Shown piece by piece: positions 23,858 through 36,243 of a stretch of 64,000 nt of DNA. Position 1 is the stretch's first letter, and each line of letters starts with the position of its first letter. The position numbers were made by a program, and so were the translations under genes. The DNA comes from Nocardioides furvisabuli (GTDB lineage: Bacteria; Actinomycetota; Actinomycetes; Propionibacteriales; Nocardioidaceae). Below the pieces are notes generated by a model. That model worked only from the letters and a program-made list of their open reading frames with translations, did not search any database and had not been told where the DNA came from. The stretch spans positions 62,001-126,000 of the forward strand of contig NZ_JAIGQB010000010.1 of NCBI RefSeq assembly GCF_021083185.1, read 5' to 3'.

Positions 23858-26780
23858 GGAGCAGGCCGTGCTCGGTTGCGAAGACAGCCGCCTTGGTGCG
23901 GTTCGGCGCGCCTGTCTTGAGGAGGATGCTCCGCACGTGGTTTGCGGCCGTGTTCGCGCTGAGGAACAGGCGCTCGCCGATCTCCCGGTTCGACAGACCT
24001 TCGCCGACGAGCCGGAGAACGTCGACCTCACGCTCCGTCAGCCCGTTGGGCAGGGGCGGATGCACTGCCTCCGGCGCCGGGACCGCGTCGAGGTCGCGAA
24101 GGACGCCCCGATGACCGATCCGTCGTGCCAGTGCGCCGGCTTCGTCCGCCAGTCCTGCGGCGGAGGGTCCGGCCGACGTGGCCGGGGCTCGCGCCCGATG
24201 GCGGGCCCAGGCTGCCAACGTCTCTGCCTGGTGGGTGACCGCACCCATCTGCCGGTCCATGGCCAGGGCACGCTCGAAGTGGACGTCAGCACTCGGCGCA
24301 CCCAGCACCGAGTCCAGCTGGGCCAATCGGCGATCGGCGCTCCCGAAGACGCCCACGAACTGCCCGGCCATCAGGTTGCCACCGGCGTGCGTGGCCACGA
24401 GCGGCCGCAGCAGCCTCGCCGTGGGTGCGTCGTCGAGCCGTACCGCCGCCTCGGTCATGAAAGCAAGGACTCCTCCCCACTGGGCCCCGGTCCGGTGGTC
24501 GTCGATGCGCCCGCACAGGTGCGACAGCAGACGGGCGGCCGAGGGCCACATCTCCAGCTCGGTGTAGAGCGCCAGCAGGCCCGGGAGCCAGTATCCGTCG
24601 AGCTGCTCGTCTCCTGTGATGAAGCGCCGCACCTCCTCCAGCCCTCCCGTGACCCGTCGTAGCATGAACTGCTGGACGCCCCACGATCCTTCGGTGGCGC
24701 CGTCGAACTCCTGGTTGAACTGCGCCAGCCACGCCACGATCCGCTCGGCCGCTGCGTAGTCCCCCACGGCGTACCTGTGGGCGTACCGGCTGCACCCGGC
24801 GACGTAGCGGAAGAACGGCTGGCCGCGGGACAGGGCCAGGTCGGTGAGGTCACGCTGAGCGCTCGTCCACGCTGCGTGGTCACCCACCATGTAGGCGAAG
24901 ACGGAGCGGTAGAAGGCCGCCGGACCGAGGTGGTCGTCGTCGGAAAGGCGTGAGCCGATCTCTTGGAGCTCGACCGCCCTGGCAAGGAGCACGGGCGCCA
25001 GCTGGGGGGTCATCCCTTGCCACAGTGCCCGACCGAGTGCGTGGGCCAACAGCTCCTCGTCGCCGTCGGCACGGGCGAGGGCAAGCGCGTCCTCCCCCCA
25101 CTCACGCGCCCGCCCAGTGTCCCCGGTGAAAGCCGACGCCCGGCCCATGCTGGCCATGGCACGGACGTACAGCGGGTCTCCCCGTTCGAGGGCGGCGCCC
25201 TCGAGAGCCGCACCGAGCATCCTGAGCGCGGACTGCCCGTTGACCCCGGGTCTGGCCGATGCGTCCTCGTGACCGATCGCCGCGAGGAGTCGGGTCCGAG
25301 GGCTCGTGCTCGAGCCGAGCTCGGCGTACAGCCGCCGCGCGGTCGTGAAGTCGCCGGCGTGCATGTAGCAGCGCGCGGCGGTGAGGAGCAGCTCGGCGCG
25401 GGGAGGTCCCTGGGTCGTGTGCAGCTGCGCCGCACGCTCGTACAGCACGGCAGCCTCGCCGGGCGCGAGGGTGCGCACCGCCTGCTGGGCGGCCAGCACC
25501 AGGTAGTGAGCCGCCTTCTCCTCGTGCCCGAGAGGACTGGCCTGGACGTAGTGGTGCGCCAGCTGTGCGACCAGCGCCGGGTCATCCTCACTCAGACGCT
25601 CTTCCAGGACCTCGGCCACCCGTAGGTGGGCCGCCGCTCGAGCGGTGGACGACATGCGACCGAGCACGGCCTGCCGCGCCAACGCATGTGCGAACCGATG
25701 ACCAGTGCCGTCCGCGTCGGCGGCCAGCAGCCCGGCGCGGGCGCCGAAGTCGACCCCTGCGAGGACCACCGATGAGTCGAGCTCGCCGGCCGCGACCAGG
25801 ACCGAGAGGTCGACGACGTCGCCTGCGACGGCCGCGAGCTCGATGACTCCCGCATGGTCGGCGGAGAAGGCCGTCAGTCGGCGGTCGAGCGCGTCCTGGA
25901 CCGAGCGCGGTGCCTGCGCGGTCCCCGAGCGCATGGCTGCGAGGCCTCCGCGGGTCTCGAGGTCGTACCAGTACTCCTGCAGGAAGAACGGGTTCCCCCC
26001 CGTCTGGTCCCTGAGCACTGGTGCCGCCGCCCGGGCGGCTGCTGCAGACACACCGCCCTGGCGGATCAGGTACTCCGCCACGTCCTCCGTCGAGAGTCCG
26101 GTCAGGTCGATCCGTTCCACCCCGTCGAGGCGGTGCAGGTCAGCGAGCGCGTAGGTGACGGCGTCGGTGCGATCCGGCGCCGTGGTCCGACGCGTGACGA
26201 GCACCAACAGCTTCTCCCCGGCCGTGGACTCAGCCAGGTGCGAGAGCAGCGCCAACGTCGGCTCCTGCGCCCAGTGCAGGTCCTCGAGGACCAGCACCAG
26301 CGGCCCGCGGTCAGCCAGTGCGAGCAGGACACGCAGCACGGCGTCGAAGAGGACCGGCCGCGACTCTCGATCGCCACCGGGGCCGTCGTCCGGGCCCGGC
26401 CAGTGCCGCGACGCGCTGGTGGTGAGTCGCCGGAGCGGAGACGCTGCTGCGCGGGGGATCGCCGCGAGGTCCTCGGGGGCGAGGTGCTCGAGCGCCTGCT
26501 CGAGGATCGCGACGAAGGGACGGTAAGGGATGTCGAGGTCCTGGTGGCACGAGCCCCACAGCACCGTGCAGCCGTGCTCCCGCAGGGCTGCGGCGGCTTC
26601 GGCGACCAGCCTGGTCTTGCCGACTCCGGGTTCACCGCCGACGAAGACCAGCTGGCGTCGATCGTCCCCGACCGCTGTCCAGACCGCTTCGAGACGCTCG
26701 ACCTCGGCCCGACGGCCGACGAAGGCTGTGGCGCCTCGCACCGGTGCCGTCGCTGGGCGCAGCGAGGCAGTCTCGAACAC
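23844..26780 (-). CDS. Large ATP-binding LuxR-family regulator (LAL type)
   Basis: A 978-residue STAND-type transcription activator. The N-terminal ATPase has FVGRRAEVERL and Walker A GGEPGVGKT (48-56), and Walker B lies in LVLVLEDLHWAQ. A long helical, TPR-like middle follows, and the C-terminal LuxR helix-turn-helix reads LTEREVDVLRLVGEGLSNREIGERLFLSANT. GTG 26780 is preferred because TATCGT ends exactly 6 bases upstream; the longer GTG at 26843 would put an intergenic palindrome inside the gene. Such regulators switch on adjacent metabolic genes after ligand and ATP binding. Divergent to the cupin/FAD-oxidase pair, its likely target. Confidence 0.9.
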   Translation of the reverse strand: MFETASLRPATAPVRGATAFVGRRAEVERLEAVWTAVGDDRRQLVFVGGEPGVGKTRLVAEAAAALREHGCTVLWGSCHQDLDIPYRPFVAILEQALEHLAPEDLAAIPRAAASPLRRLTTSASRHWPGPDDGPGGDRESRPVLFDAVLRVLLALADRGPLVLVLEDLHWAQEPTLALLSHLAESTAGEKLLVLVTRRTTAPDRTDAVTYALADLHRLDGVERIDLTGLSTEDVAEYLIRQGGVSAAAARAAAPVLRDQTGGNPFFLQEYWYDLETRGGLAAMRSGTAQAPRSVQDALDRRLTAFSADHAGVIELAAVAGDVVDLSVLVAAGELDSSVVLAGVDFGARAGLLAADADGTGHRFAHALARQAVLGRMSSTARAAAHLRVAEVLEERLSEDDPALVAQLAHHYVQASPLGHEEKAAHYLVLAAQQAVRTLAPGEAAVLYERAAQLHTTQGPPRAELLLTAARCYMHAGDFTTARRLYAELGSSTSPRTRLLAAIGHEDASARPGVNGQSALRMLGAALEGAALERGDPLYVRAMASMGRASAFTGDTGRAREWGEDALALARADGDEELLAHALGRALWQGMTPQLAPVLLARAVELQEIGSRLSDDDHLGPAAFYRSVFAYMVGDHAAWTSAQRDLTDLALSRGQPFFRYVAGCSRYAHRYAVGDYAAAERIVAWLAQFNQEFDGATEGSWGVQQFMLRRVTGGLEEVRRFITGDEQLDGYWLPGLLALYTELEMWPSAARLLSHLCGRIDDHRTGAQWGGVLAFMTEAAVRLDDAPTARLLRPLVATHAGGNLMAGQFVGVFGSADRRLAQLDSVLGAPSADVHFERALAMDRQMGAVTHQAETLAAWARHRARAPATSAGPSAAGLADEAGALARRIGHRGVLRDLDAVPAPEAVHPPLPNGLTEREVDVLRLVGEGLSNREIGERLFLSANTAANHVRSILLKTGAPNRTKAAVFATEHGLLRSGG

Positions 26781-26786
26781 CTCTCG

Positions 26787-26792
26787 ACGATA
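26787..26792 (-). promoter_or_regulatory. -10 box of the LuxR-type regulator, leaderless spacing
   Basis: TATCGT on the minus strand ends 6 bases before the GTG at 26780. The palindrome at 26817-26830 lies just upstream of the matching -35 position. Confidence 0.45.
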
Positions 26793-26816
26793 CCCGCTGC
26801 CGACGCCGTCGAGGAT

Positions 26817-26830
26817 GGTCAGATCTGACC
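26817..26830. promoter_or_regulatory. Perfect 14-bp palindrome, operator candidate
   Basis: GGTCAGATCTGACC reads identically on both strands. It is positioned near the -35 region of the regulator promoter, in the divergent intergenic region. A second copy of its half (GGTCAGATC) begins 32 bp away. Confidence 0.5.
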
Positions 26831-26848
26831 CCCCGCTCCACACCGGCC

Positions 26849-26865
26849 GGTCAGATCAGGTCAGG
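26849..26865. promoter_or_regulatory. Second GGTCAGATC site with adjacent half-repeat, operator candidate
   Basis: GGTCAGATCAGGTCAGG contains the same 9-mer as the upstream palindrome, 32 bp (about three helical turns) away, followed by a further GGTCAG half. It sits about 20 bp upstream of a TAGCGT -10 candidate (26886-26891) for the cupin gene, an activator-type position. Confidence 0.45.
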
Positions 26866-26928
26866 TGCCGGGTCCAGAACCTGCGTAGCGTCGAGAGCCA
26901 CAGCAACCAGCGAAGAGGAGCAGTTGTC

Positions 26929-27291
26929 ATGGCCACACGGATTGCCGACATGCCGGTCGAGGTCGCCCAGGGTGACCTGGAGACGAGGTACCTCGAGCTG
27001 GGTGACATGGCCATTCGCCATGCGCGCGTCCCTGCCGGGACCGATTTCGGCCCCGTCCTGCAGGGTCTCCCCGGCGACCGATGCCCCAGTCCGCACTGGG
27101 GCATCGTGCTGGACGGTTCGATCCGCCTCGAGCACGCAGACGGGACCATCGAGACGGCAGTTGCAGGTGAGGTCTACCACTGGCCGGCGGGACACACCGC
27201 CACCTCGGTCGACGGGGCCGTCTTCCTCGAGGTCGGCCCGGTATCGCCGATGCGTGACTTCCACGACCACGCCCGCCGGATCTTCGGCTGA
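26929..27291 (+). CDS. Cupin-domain protein
   Basis: A 120-residue single-domain cupin. The beta-barrel motifs are HWGIVLDGSIRLEHADG and GEVYHWPAGHTATSVDGA. Metal-ligand histidines are partly conserved, so enzyme or ligand-binding roles are both possible. ATG 26929 has AGAGGAG 8-9 bases upstream. It is followed after 28 bp by the FAD-linked oxidase gene, and together they form a two-gene unit divergent from the LuxR-type regulator. Possibly a stress- or substrate-sensing accessory to the oxidase; inferred from context only. Confidence 0.8.
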   Translation: MATRIADMPVEVAQGDLETRYLELGDMAIRHARVPAGTDFGPVLQGLPGDRCPSPHWGIVLDGSIRLEHADGTIETAVAGEVYHWPAGHTATSVDGAVFLEVGPVSPMRDFHDHARRIFG

Positions 27292-27319
27292 CGACCGCCA
27301 CCACCGGAACGGACGAGAC

Positions 27320-28696
27320 ATGAACGGCACACCGGCACTCAGCATGCTCGAGGGAGCGCGAGGGCACGTCGTCACCGCGCACTCCACCGACTACGACACC
27401 GCTCGCGCGGTGTACAACGCGATGATCGACCGCCACCCGCTCGCGATCGTCCGCGCCCAGGACGTCGCCGACGTACAGATCGCCGTCACTGCCGCTCGGG
27501 AGAGCGGCCTCGACCTCGCGGTCCGCGCCGGGGGGCACAGCGTCCCGGGGTTCGGGACCGTGGACGACGGCATCGTCGTGGACCTCAGCGCGATGAAGGG
27601 GATCCGCATCGACCCGGTGAACCGGACCGCCCGGGTCCAGGGAGGCTGCACCTGGGGGGACTTCGACCACGCGGCACACGCCTTCGGGCTGGCCACCACG
27701 GGAGGGATCATCTCGACCACGGGGGTCGCCGGCCTCACGCTCGGTGGCGGCATCGGCTACCTCGCCCGGGCGCACGGGCTCTCCATCGACAACCTTCGAT
27801 CAGTGGACGTGGTCCTCGCTGACGGCACCTTCGTGACCGCGAGCGCGGAGGAGCACCCGGACCTGTTCTGGGCACTCCGCGGCGGAGGCGGGAACTTCGG
27901 TGTCGTCACCGACCTCGAGTTCGACCTCCACCCGGTCGACACCGTCTACGGCGGGCCCATGTTCTTCGAGCTGGACGTCGCGGACGCGCTGCTCACGACC
28001 TACCGGGAGTGGATCGCCGCAGCGCCGCGCGCCATGGGAGCCTTCCCTGCGTTCCAGATCGCCCCGCCGCTCCCCTTCGTCCCCGAGGACCGGGTCGGCG
28101 AGCCGTTCATGCTCCTCGTGTCGTGCTTCGACGGCAGTGACGACGAGGCCGAGGCCCTGCTGCGGGACCTGCGTGCCTGCGGGACCCCCGTCGCCGAGCA
28201 CGTCGGCCGGATGCCGTACCCGGCGCTCAACAGCGCCTTCGACGGACTGCTCCCTGCCGGACTCCAGCACTACTGGAAGGCCGCGTTCCTGCCCGAGCTC
28301 ACCGACGGTGCCATCGCGGCTCATCTCGAGCACGGTCCCAAGGTGCCGACCGTGCAGTCGACCATGCACCTGTACCCGATCGACGGCGCGGTGCAGGACG
28401 TCGACACGGACGCGACCGCGTTCGCCTATCGGGGCGCGAACTTCGCCCCTGTCATCGCCGGCATGTGGCCTGACCCGGCAGACAACGATGCCAACACCGC
28501 GTGGGTCCGCGACTACCACGCGGCCCTCGAGCCCCACACCAGCGCTGGGGGCTACGTCAACTTCATGGCAGCCGACGACCAGGACCGCGTCCGGGCCAAC
28601 TTCGGCTCGAACTACGAGCGCCTGGTCGCGGTCAAGAGCGCCTACGACCCGGCGAACCTGTTCCACCTCAACCAGAACATCGCGCCTGCCCCATGA
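27320..28696 (+). CDS. FAD-linked oxidase, berberine-bridge / 6-hydroxynicotine-oxidase-like
   Basis: A 458-residue flavoprotein of the PCMH/VAO family. The FAD-binding block has AVRAGGHSVPGFG, where His73 is the usual covalent flavin anchor, then GVAGLTLGGGIGYLARAHGL and, at the C-terminus, the BBE segment (RLVAVKSAYDPANLFHLNQNI). The Cys found at the second covalent position in bicovalent enzymes is not present in the STTGVAGLTLGGG loop, so a single His linkage is likely. Substrates in the family range from alkaloids to sugars. ATG 27320 is chosen as the only start that fits the mature N-terminus. Co-transcribed with the cupin. Confidence 0.88.
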   Translation: MNGTPALSMLEGARGHVVTAHSTDYDTARAVYNAMIDRHPLAIVRAQDVADVQIAVTAARESGLDLAVRAGGHSVPGFGTVDDGIVVDLSAMKGIRIDPVNRTARVQGGCTWGDFDHAAHAFGLATTGGIISTTGVAGLTLGGGIGYLARAHGLSIDNLRSVDVVLADGTFVTASAEEHPDLFWALRGGGGNFGVVTDLEFDLHPVDTVYGGPMFFELDVADALLTTYREWIAAAPRAMGAFPAFQIAPPLPFVPEDRVGEPFMLLVSCFDGSDDEAEALLRDLRACGTPVAEHVGRMPYPALNSAFDGLLPAGLQHYWKAAFLPELTDGAIAAHLEHGPKVPTVQSTMHLYPIDGAVQDVDTDATAFAYRGANFAPVIAGMWPDPADNDANTAWVRDYHAALEPHTSAGGYVNFMAADDQDRVRANFGSNYERLVAVKSAYDPANLFHLNQNIAPAP

Positions 28697-28712
28697 GTCG
28701 CAGGGTGGGCGC

Positions 28713-32453
<3,741 letters not shown>

Positions 32454-32582
32454 GTGGAGCCTTCCTCTTGCCGGCGAACGACCAGCCTAGGAACGTCGTC
32501 CGACACGCGGACCGGGTTCCCACATGGTGGCACCCGCCGACACGGCCGACGAAATCACGACGGCAGGCTGGGCGGCGCGCCC

Positions 32583-32588
32583 TAGGCT
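32583..32588 (+). promoter_or_regulatory. -10 box of the PAC2 gene, leaderless spacing
   Basis: TAGGCT ends exactly 6 bases before the GTG at 32595. Confidence 0.55.
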
Positions 32589-32594
32589 GGGGCG

Positions 32595-33440
32595 GTGATC
32601 GAGTTCGACGACGTGCAGGACCTGGTGTCTCCCGTGGTGATCGCCGCCTTCGAGGGGTGGAACGACGCGGCCGACGCGGCGTCCGGCCTGGTCGACCACC
32701 TGATCGAGGAGTGGAAGGCCGAGGTCATCGGCGCCATCGACCCCGAGGAGTTCTACGACTTCCAGGTCAATCGCCCGATCATCGCCACCGACCACAACGG
32801 GCACCGCCGGCTCACCTGGCCCACGACCCGCATCGCGGTCGCGCGCCCCGCCGAGCTGGACCGCGACGTGATCCTCGTGCGCGGGATCGAGCCCAACATG
32901 AAGTGGCGCCAGTTCTGCGCCGAGCTGCTCGCCGCCTGCGACGACCTCGGTGCCGAGCTCGTGGTCACGCTCGGCGCGCTGCTCGCCGACAGCCCCCACA
33001 CCCGTCCGATCCCCGTCAGCGGCTCCGCGACCGAGCCCGAGCTCGTCGACCGCCTCAACGTCGAGCAGTCGAGCTACGAGGGCCCCACCGGGATCGTCGG
33101 CGTCTTCAACGACGCGTGCACCCAGCTCGACATCCCGGCCGTGTCCTACTGGGCAGCGGTCCCCCACTACGTCGCCCAGCCGCCCTGCCCCAAGGCCACC
33201 CTCGCGCTGCTCGGCCAGCTCGAGGAGCTGCTGGAGGCGCCGATGCCGCTCGGCGACCTCGTCGAGGACGCCAAGGCGTGGGAGCGCGGCGTCGACGAGC
33301 TCGCGGCAGAGGACGAGGACGTGGCCGACTACGTGCGCGCGCTGGAGGAGACGCGCGACACCGCCGACCTCCCCGAGGCCAGCGGCGAGGCGATCGCGCG
33401 GGAGTTCGAGCGCTACCTCAAGCGCCGCGACACCGACTGA
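32595..33440 (+). CDS. PAC2 family protein
   Basis: A 281-residue member of the PAC2 family, named after a eukaryotic proteasome-assembly chaperone. Typical blocks are VVIAAFEGWNDAADAASGLVDHL near the N-terminus, RDVILVRGIEPNMKWR, and VVTLGALLADSPHTRPIPVSG. The bacterial members lack a confirmed function. The C-terminal 60 residues are acidic and helical. A link to the proteasome is suggested by name and by its recalled presence in the same chromosomal region in mycobacteria, but is unproven. Divergent from metH. Confidence 0.88.
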   Translation: MIEFDDVQDLVSPVVIAAFEGWNDAADAASGLVDHLIEEWKAEVIGAIDPEEFYDFQVNRPIIATDHNGHRRLTWPTTRIAVARPAELDRDVILVRGIEPNMKWRQFCAELLAACDDLGAELVVTLGALLADSPHTRPIPVSGSATEPELVDRLNVEQSSYEGPTGIVGVFNDACTQLDIPAVSYWAAVPHYVAQPPCPKATLALLGQLEELLEAPMPLGDLVEDAKAWERGVDELAAEDEDVADYVRALEETRDTADLPEASGEAIAREFERYLKRRDTD

Positions 33441-33472
33441 GAGCATCTCGCCGGCCGGCCAGCGGTGAGCAG

Positions 33473-33500
33473 GACACGTCCTGCCGCGTCAGGACGTGTC
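33473..33500. terminator. Strong hairpin between convergent PAC2 and mshC genes
   Basis: An 11-bp perfect stem (GACACGTCCTG / CAGGACGTGTC) with a 6-base loop CCGCGT lies in the 87-bp convergent gap. It would serve both strands; no T-tract. Confidence 0.65.
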
Positions 33501-33527
33501 TCACGCACCGCCCGTCGCCGGCGTACG

Positions 33528-34766
33528 TCAGAGCGAGAGGCCCAGCGTCGCGTCGAGCAGGCGGTGGATGGTCCCCGCCGCCTCACGGTCGGCAATCTCG
33601 GCGAGCCCGGTCGTGCCGAGGGTGGCCTCGACCCACTCCTGCACGGCGGCCACCGCGGTCGGGGCGTCGAGGTCGTCGGCCAGGGCGGCCAGGACGCGCT
33701 CCACGACAGGAGCGGAGTCCGCACCGGCACCGAGGGCCAGCGCGCGGCGCCAGGTGGCGAGGGTGTCGACGGCGTCCCAGAGCTGGTCGTCGGTCCACTC
33801 CCAGTCGCTGCGGTAGTGGTGGCGCAGCAGCACCAGCCGGATCGCCATCGGGTCGACCTCGCTCATCCGCAGCGCGGACACGAAGACGAGGTTGCCCTTG
33901 GACTTCGACATCTTCTCGCCGTCGTAGGCGACCATCCCGGCGTGGGAGTACGCGCGGGCGAATCGCTCACCGGGGTGGGCCACCTGGGCGTGGCCGGCCG
34001 ACATCTCGTGGTGCGGGAAGACCAGGTCGCTGCCGCCGCCCTGGACGTCGAAGGCGGTGCCGAGGTGGTCGAGGGCGATCGCGGTGCACTCGACGTGCCA
34101 GCCGGGGCGTCCCGGGCCCCACGGGCTCTCCCAGGCGGGCTCGCCCGGCCGCTCCGCGCGCCACAGCAGGCAGTCGAGCGGGTCCTTCTTCCCCGCGCGG
34201 TCGGGGTCGCCGCCGCGCTCGGGGAAGATCGCGACCATCGCGTCGCGGTCGAGTCCGGAGACCGAGCCGTAGGCGTCGTCGGCGGTCACGGAGAAGTAGA
34301 GGTCGTCGTCGACGCGGTAGACCGCGCCCGCCTCGTCGAGGCGCTCGATGAGCGTGATGACCTGCGGGATCGACTCGACGGCGCCGATGTAGTGCGCCGG
34401 GGGGAGGACCCGCAGCGCCTCCATGTCGTCGCGGAAGAGCTGCGTCTCGCGCTCGGCCAGCTCGACCCAGTCGACGTTGACCTTCGCGGCGCGCTCGAGG
34501 AGCGGGTCGTCGACGTCGGTGACGTTCTGGACGTAGGTGACGTCGTGGCCTGCGTTGCGCCACGCCCGGTGGAGCAGGTCGAAGCCGACGTAGGTCGCGG
34601 CGTGGCCCATGTGGGTGGCGTCGTAGGGCGTGATGCCGCAGACGTAGAGGCGGGCCGGACCCTCGGGACGGGTCTCGACGAGGGCGCCGGTGGCGGTGTC
34701 GTGCACGCGCACCACCGGGCCCGTCACGGGCAGTCGGGGAACGTCGGGGGACGACCAGGCACGCAT
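33528..34766 (-). CDS. mshC: Mycothiol ligase MshC (L-cysteine:GlcN-Ins ligase)
   Basis: ATP-dependent attachment of cysteine to GlcN-inositol in mycothiol synthesis. The 412-residue protein is cysteinyl-tRNA-synthetase-like: N-terminal zinc Cys in [18 protein letters not shown] (HIGH-type motif), [14 protein letters not shown] (second zinc region), [10 protein letters not shown], and KMSKSKGN. The C-terminal domain is short and lacks a tRNA-anticodon-binding unit, as in MshC rather than CysS. ATG 34766 is preceded by TAGGGT 6 bases upstream. M. tuberculosis has cysQ close to mshC; none is seen in the 113-bp gap here. Confidence 0.94.
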   Translation of the reverse strand: MRAWSSPDVPRLPVTGPVVRVHDTATGALVETRPEGPARLYVCGITPYDATHMGHAATYVGFDLLHRAWRNAGHDVTYVQNVTDVDDPLLERAAKVNVDWVELAERETQLFRDDMEALRVLPPAHYIGAVESIPQVITLIERLDEAGAVYRVDDDLYFSVTADDAYGSVSGLDRDAMVAIFPERGGDPDRAGKKDPLDCLLWRAERPGEPAWESPWGPGRPGWHVECTAIALDHLGTAFDVQGGGSDLVFPHHEMSAGHAQVAHPGERFARAYSHAGMVAYDGEKMSKSKGNLVFVSALRMSEVDPMAIRLVLLRHHYRSDWEWTDDQLWDAVDTLATWRRALALGAGADSAPVVERVLAALADDLDAPTAVAAVQEWVEATLGTTGLAEIADREAAGTIHRLLDATLGLSL

Positions 34767-34772
34767 GTCATG

Positions 34773-34778
34773 ACCCTA
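34773..34778 (-). promoter_or_regulatory. -10 box of mshC, leaderless spacing
   Basis: TAGGGT on the minus strand ends 6 bases before the ATG at 34766. Confidence 0.55.
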
Positions 34779-34879
34779 GCGGGGCGCGAGGAACGAGCGC
34801 ACAGCGTGGGTCAGGAGGTTGAGCAAGCGCGCGGGCGAGCCTGCGAGCTCGCGACCGCGCGTCGAAACCCGGGAAGATC

Positions 34880-35656
34880 TCAAAACGGCGGCCAGGGGAT
34901 GACGGGGTACGACGACGTGGCCGGGCCCGGGAACTCGCCGCGGGCCAGCAGCCGCTCGACGCGGCTCACGGTCATCGCCACCTCGGCCTCGGCCAGCAGG
35001 TCGGAGAGCGTGACGCCGAGCGGCCCGGCGAGGGCGGCGGCGAGGCGCCGCAGCCCGGATGCCTCGTCGTCGGTGATCGGCTCGCCCACCCAGCCCCACA
35101 GGACCGTGCGGAGCTTGTGCTCGAGGTGGAAGGTCAGCCCGTGGTCCACGCCGTGGCGGTGGCCGTCGGGCATCGGCAGGACGTGGCCGCCCTTGCGGTC
35201 GGCGTTGTTGACCACCACGTCGAGGAGCGCCATCCGCCGCAGCGCGGGGGTGTCCTCGTGGACCAGCGCGACGGGCTGGTCGTGGGCGTCGAGGCCGTCG
35301 AAGACGTGGCGGTAGCCGTCGGGCAGCTCGCCCTCGGCGACGATGTCGACCGGCGCCTGCTCCTCGTCCTCCTCGCGCCACAGCTGCACCATGCCCGGGC
35401 CGTGCGGTCCGTCGCCGAGGACGGTCGGCGGCACGATGTCCCAGCCGAGCGCCTCCGAGACGGCGTACGACGCGACCTCGCGCGCTGCGAGCGTGTGGTC
35501 GGGGAAGTCCCACAGCGGGCGCTCCCCCGCAACCGGCTTGTAGACCACGCGCACCCCGCCGAGCTCACCGACGAAGGTGGCGTTGGAGGCGGGCAGGACG
35601 CGCCCGTGCAGCGTCAGCTCCCCCGTGGGGAAGCCCTCGGGCAGGTCAGGGGTCAC
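34880..35656 (-). CDS. SCO1664-family protein with PI3/4-kinase-like fold
   Basis: A 258-residue protein of the conserved actinobacterial SCO1664 family, related to phosphatidylinositol 3-/4-kinases. The kinase-type elements look intact: VRVVYKPVAGERPLWDFP (nucleotide Lys), VVVNNADRKGGHVLP (catalytic-loop Asp) and RHGVDHGLTFHLEHK (Asp of the metal loop). The GTG start at 35656 overlaps the DUF3090 stop by 11 bp; an alternative upstream start at 35713 would lie deep inside DUF3090. The substrate is unknown. Gene order phosphatase-DUF3090-this-(cysQ)-mshC is conserved in mycobacteria by recall (Rv2135c-Rv2130c). Confidence 0.85.
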   Translation of the reverse strand: MTPDLPEGFPTGELTLHGRVLPASNATFVGELGGVRVVYKPVAGERPLWDFPDHTLAAREVASYAVSEALGWDIVPPTVLGDGPHGPGMVQLWREEDEEQAPVDIVAEGELPDGYRHVFDGLDAHDQPVALVHEDTPALRRMALLDVVVNNADRKGGHVLPMPDGHRHGVDHGLTFHLEHKLRTVLWGWVGEPITDDEASGLRRLAAALAGPLGVTLSDLLAEAEVAMTVSRVERLLARGEFPGPATSSYPVIPWPPF

Positions 35657-36230
35657 GGCGCCGGAAGCCGTTGGCGCGCACGCACAGGTGACCGTCGGGG
35701 TCGACGGGCTCACCGCAGAACGGGCAGTCCGGCCGGCCCGCGCCGATCACCGAGCGGGACCGCTCGACGAACGAGCGAGCGGCGGCGGCGGTGATGCGGA
35801 CGAGGAAGATCTCCTCGGGCTCCGGCTCCAGCAGGTCCTCGAGGTCCTCCTGGAGCTGCTCGGGCGACACGACGGCCGCCTCGGTGAAGGGGAACACCTC
35901 GATCACCACGCGCTCGTCGGTGCCGTCCCACGACAGCGTCATGGTGCCGGCGCGGAACTCCTCCTGGATCGGCTGCTCGAGCGGCCGGCCGTCGACCATG
36001 TCCCGCGGAGCGATCGCGGGGATCAGGAGCTCGCCGCCGGCCGCGCGCATGAGCTCGTCGAGGAGCTCGTCGATGCGCTCGGCGAGGGCCGCCACCTGCT
36101 GCTTCTCCAACGACACGCTGACCAGCCGGGTGCCTTCGCGGGCCTGGAGGAAGAAGGTGCGCTGGCCGGGTTCGCCAACGGTGCCGGCGACGAAGCGCTC
36201 GGGCGGGTCGAAGCGGTGCACGACAGGCAT
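35646..36230 (-). CDS. DUF3090 family protein with C-terminal zinc-ribbon
   Basis: A 194-residue conserved actinobacterial protein of unknown function. Most of it is a mixed alpha/beta domain (RTFFLQAREGTRLVSVSLEK). The C-terminus has a likely zinc site CPFCGEPVDPDGHLC (Cys-x2-Cys ... His-x-Cys). The start is set at ATG 36230 (MPVVHRFDPPERF) because TAGGGT ends 7 bases before it; a GTG three codons upstream would overlap the promoter box. It sits between the histidine phosphatase and the kinase-like gene, all closely spaced on one strand. Confidence 0.87.
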   Translation of the reverse strand: MPVVHRFDPPERFVAGTVGEPGQRTFFLQAREGTRLVSVSLEKQQVAALAERIDELLDELMRAAGGELLIPAIAPRDMVDGRPLEQPIQEEFRAGTMTLSWDGTDERVVIEVFPFTEAAVVSPEQLQEDLEDLLEPEPEEIFLVRITAAAARSFVERSRSVIGAGRPDCPFCGEPVDPDGHLCVRANGFRRRDP

Positions 36231-36237
36231 GTCACTC

Positions 36238-36243
36238 ACCCTA
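36238..36243 (-). promoter_or_regulatory. -10 box of DUF3090
   Basis: TAGGGT on the minus strand, 7 bases before ATG 36230, located between the phosphatase stop and DUF3090. It decides the DUF3090 start. Confidence 0.45.

Noticed and set aside
32454..32594. Possible cobalamin riboswitch upstream of metH
   Set aside because: The gap is only 141 bp, includes the PAC2 promoter, and shows no B12-box-like sequence.
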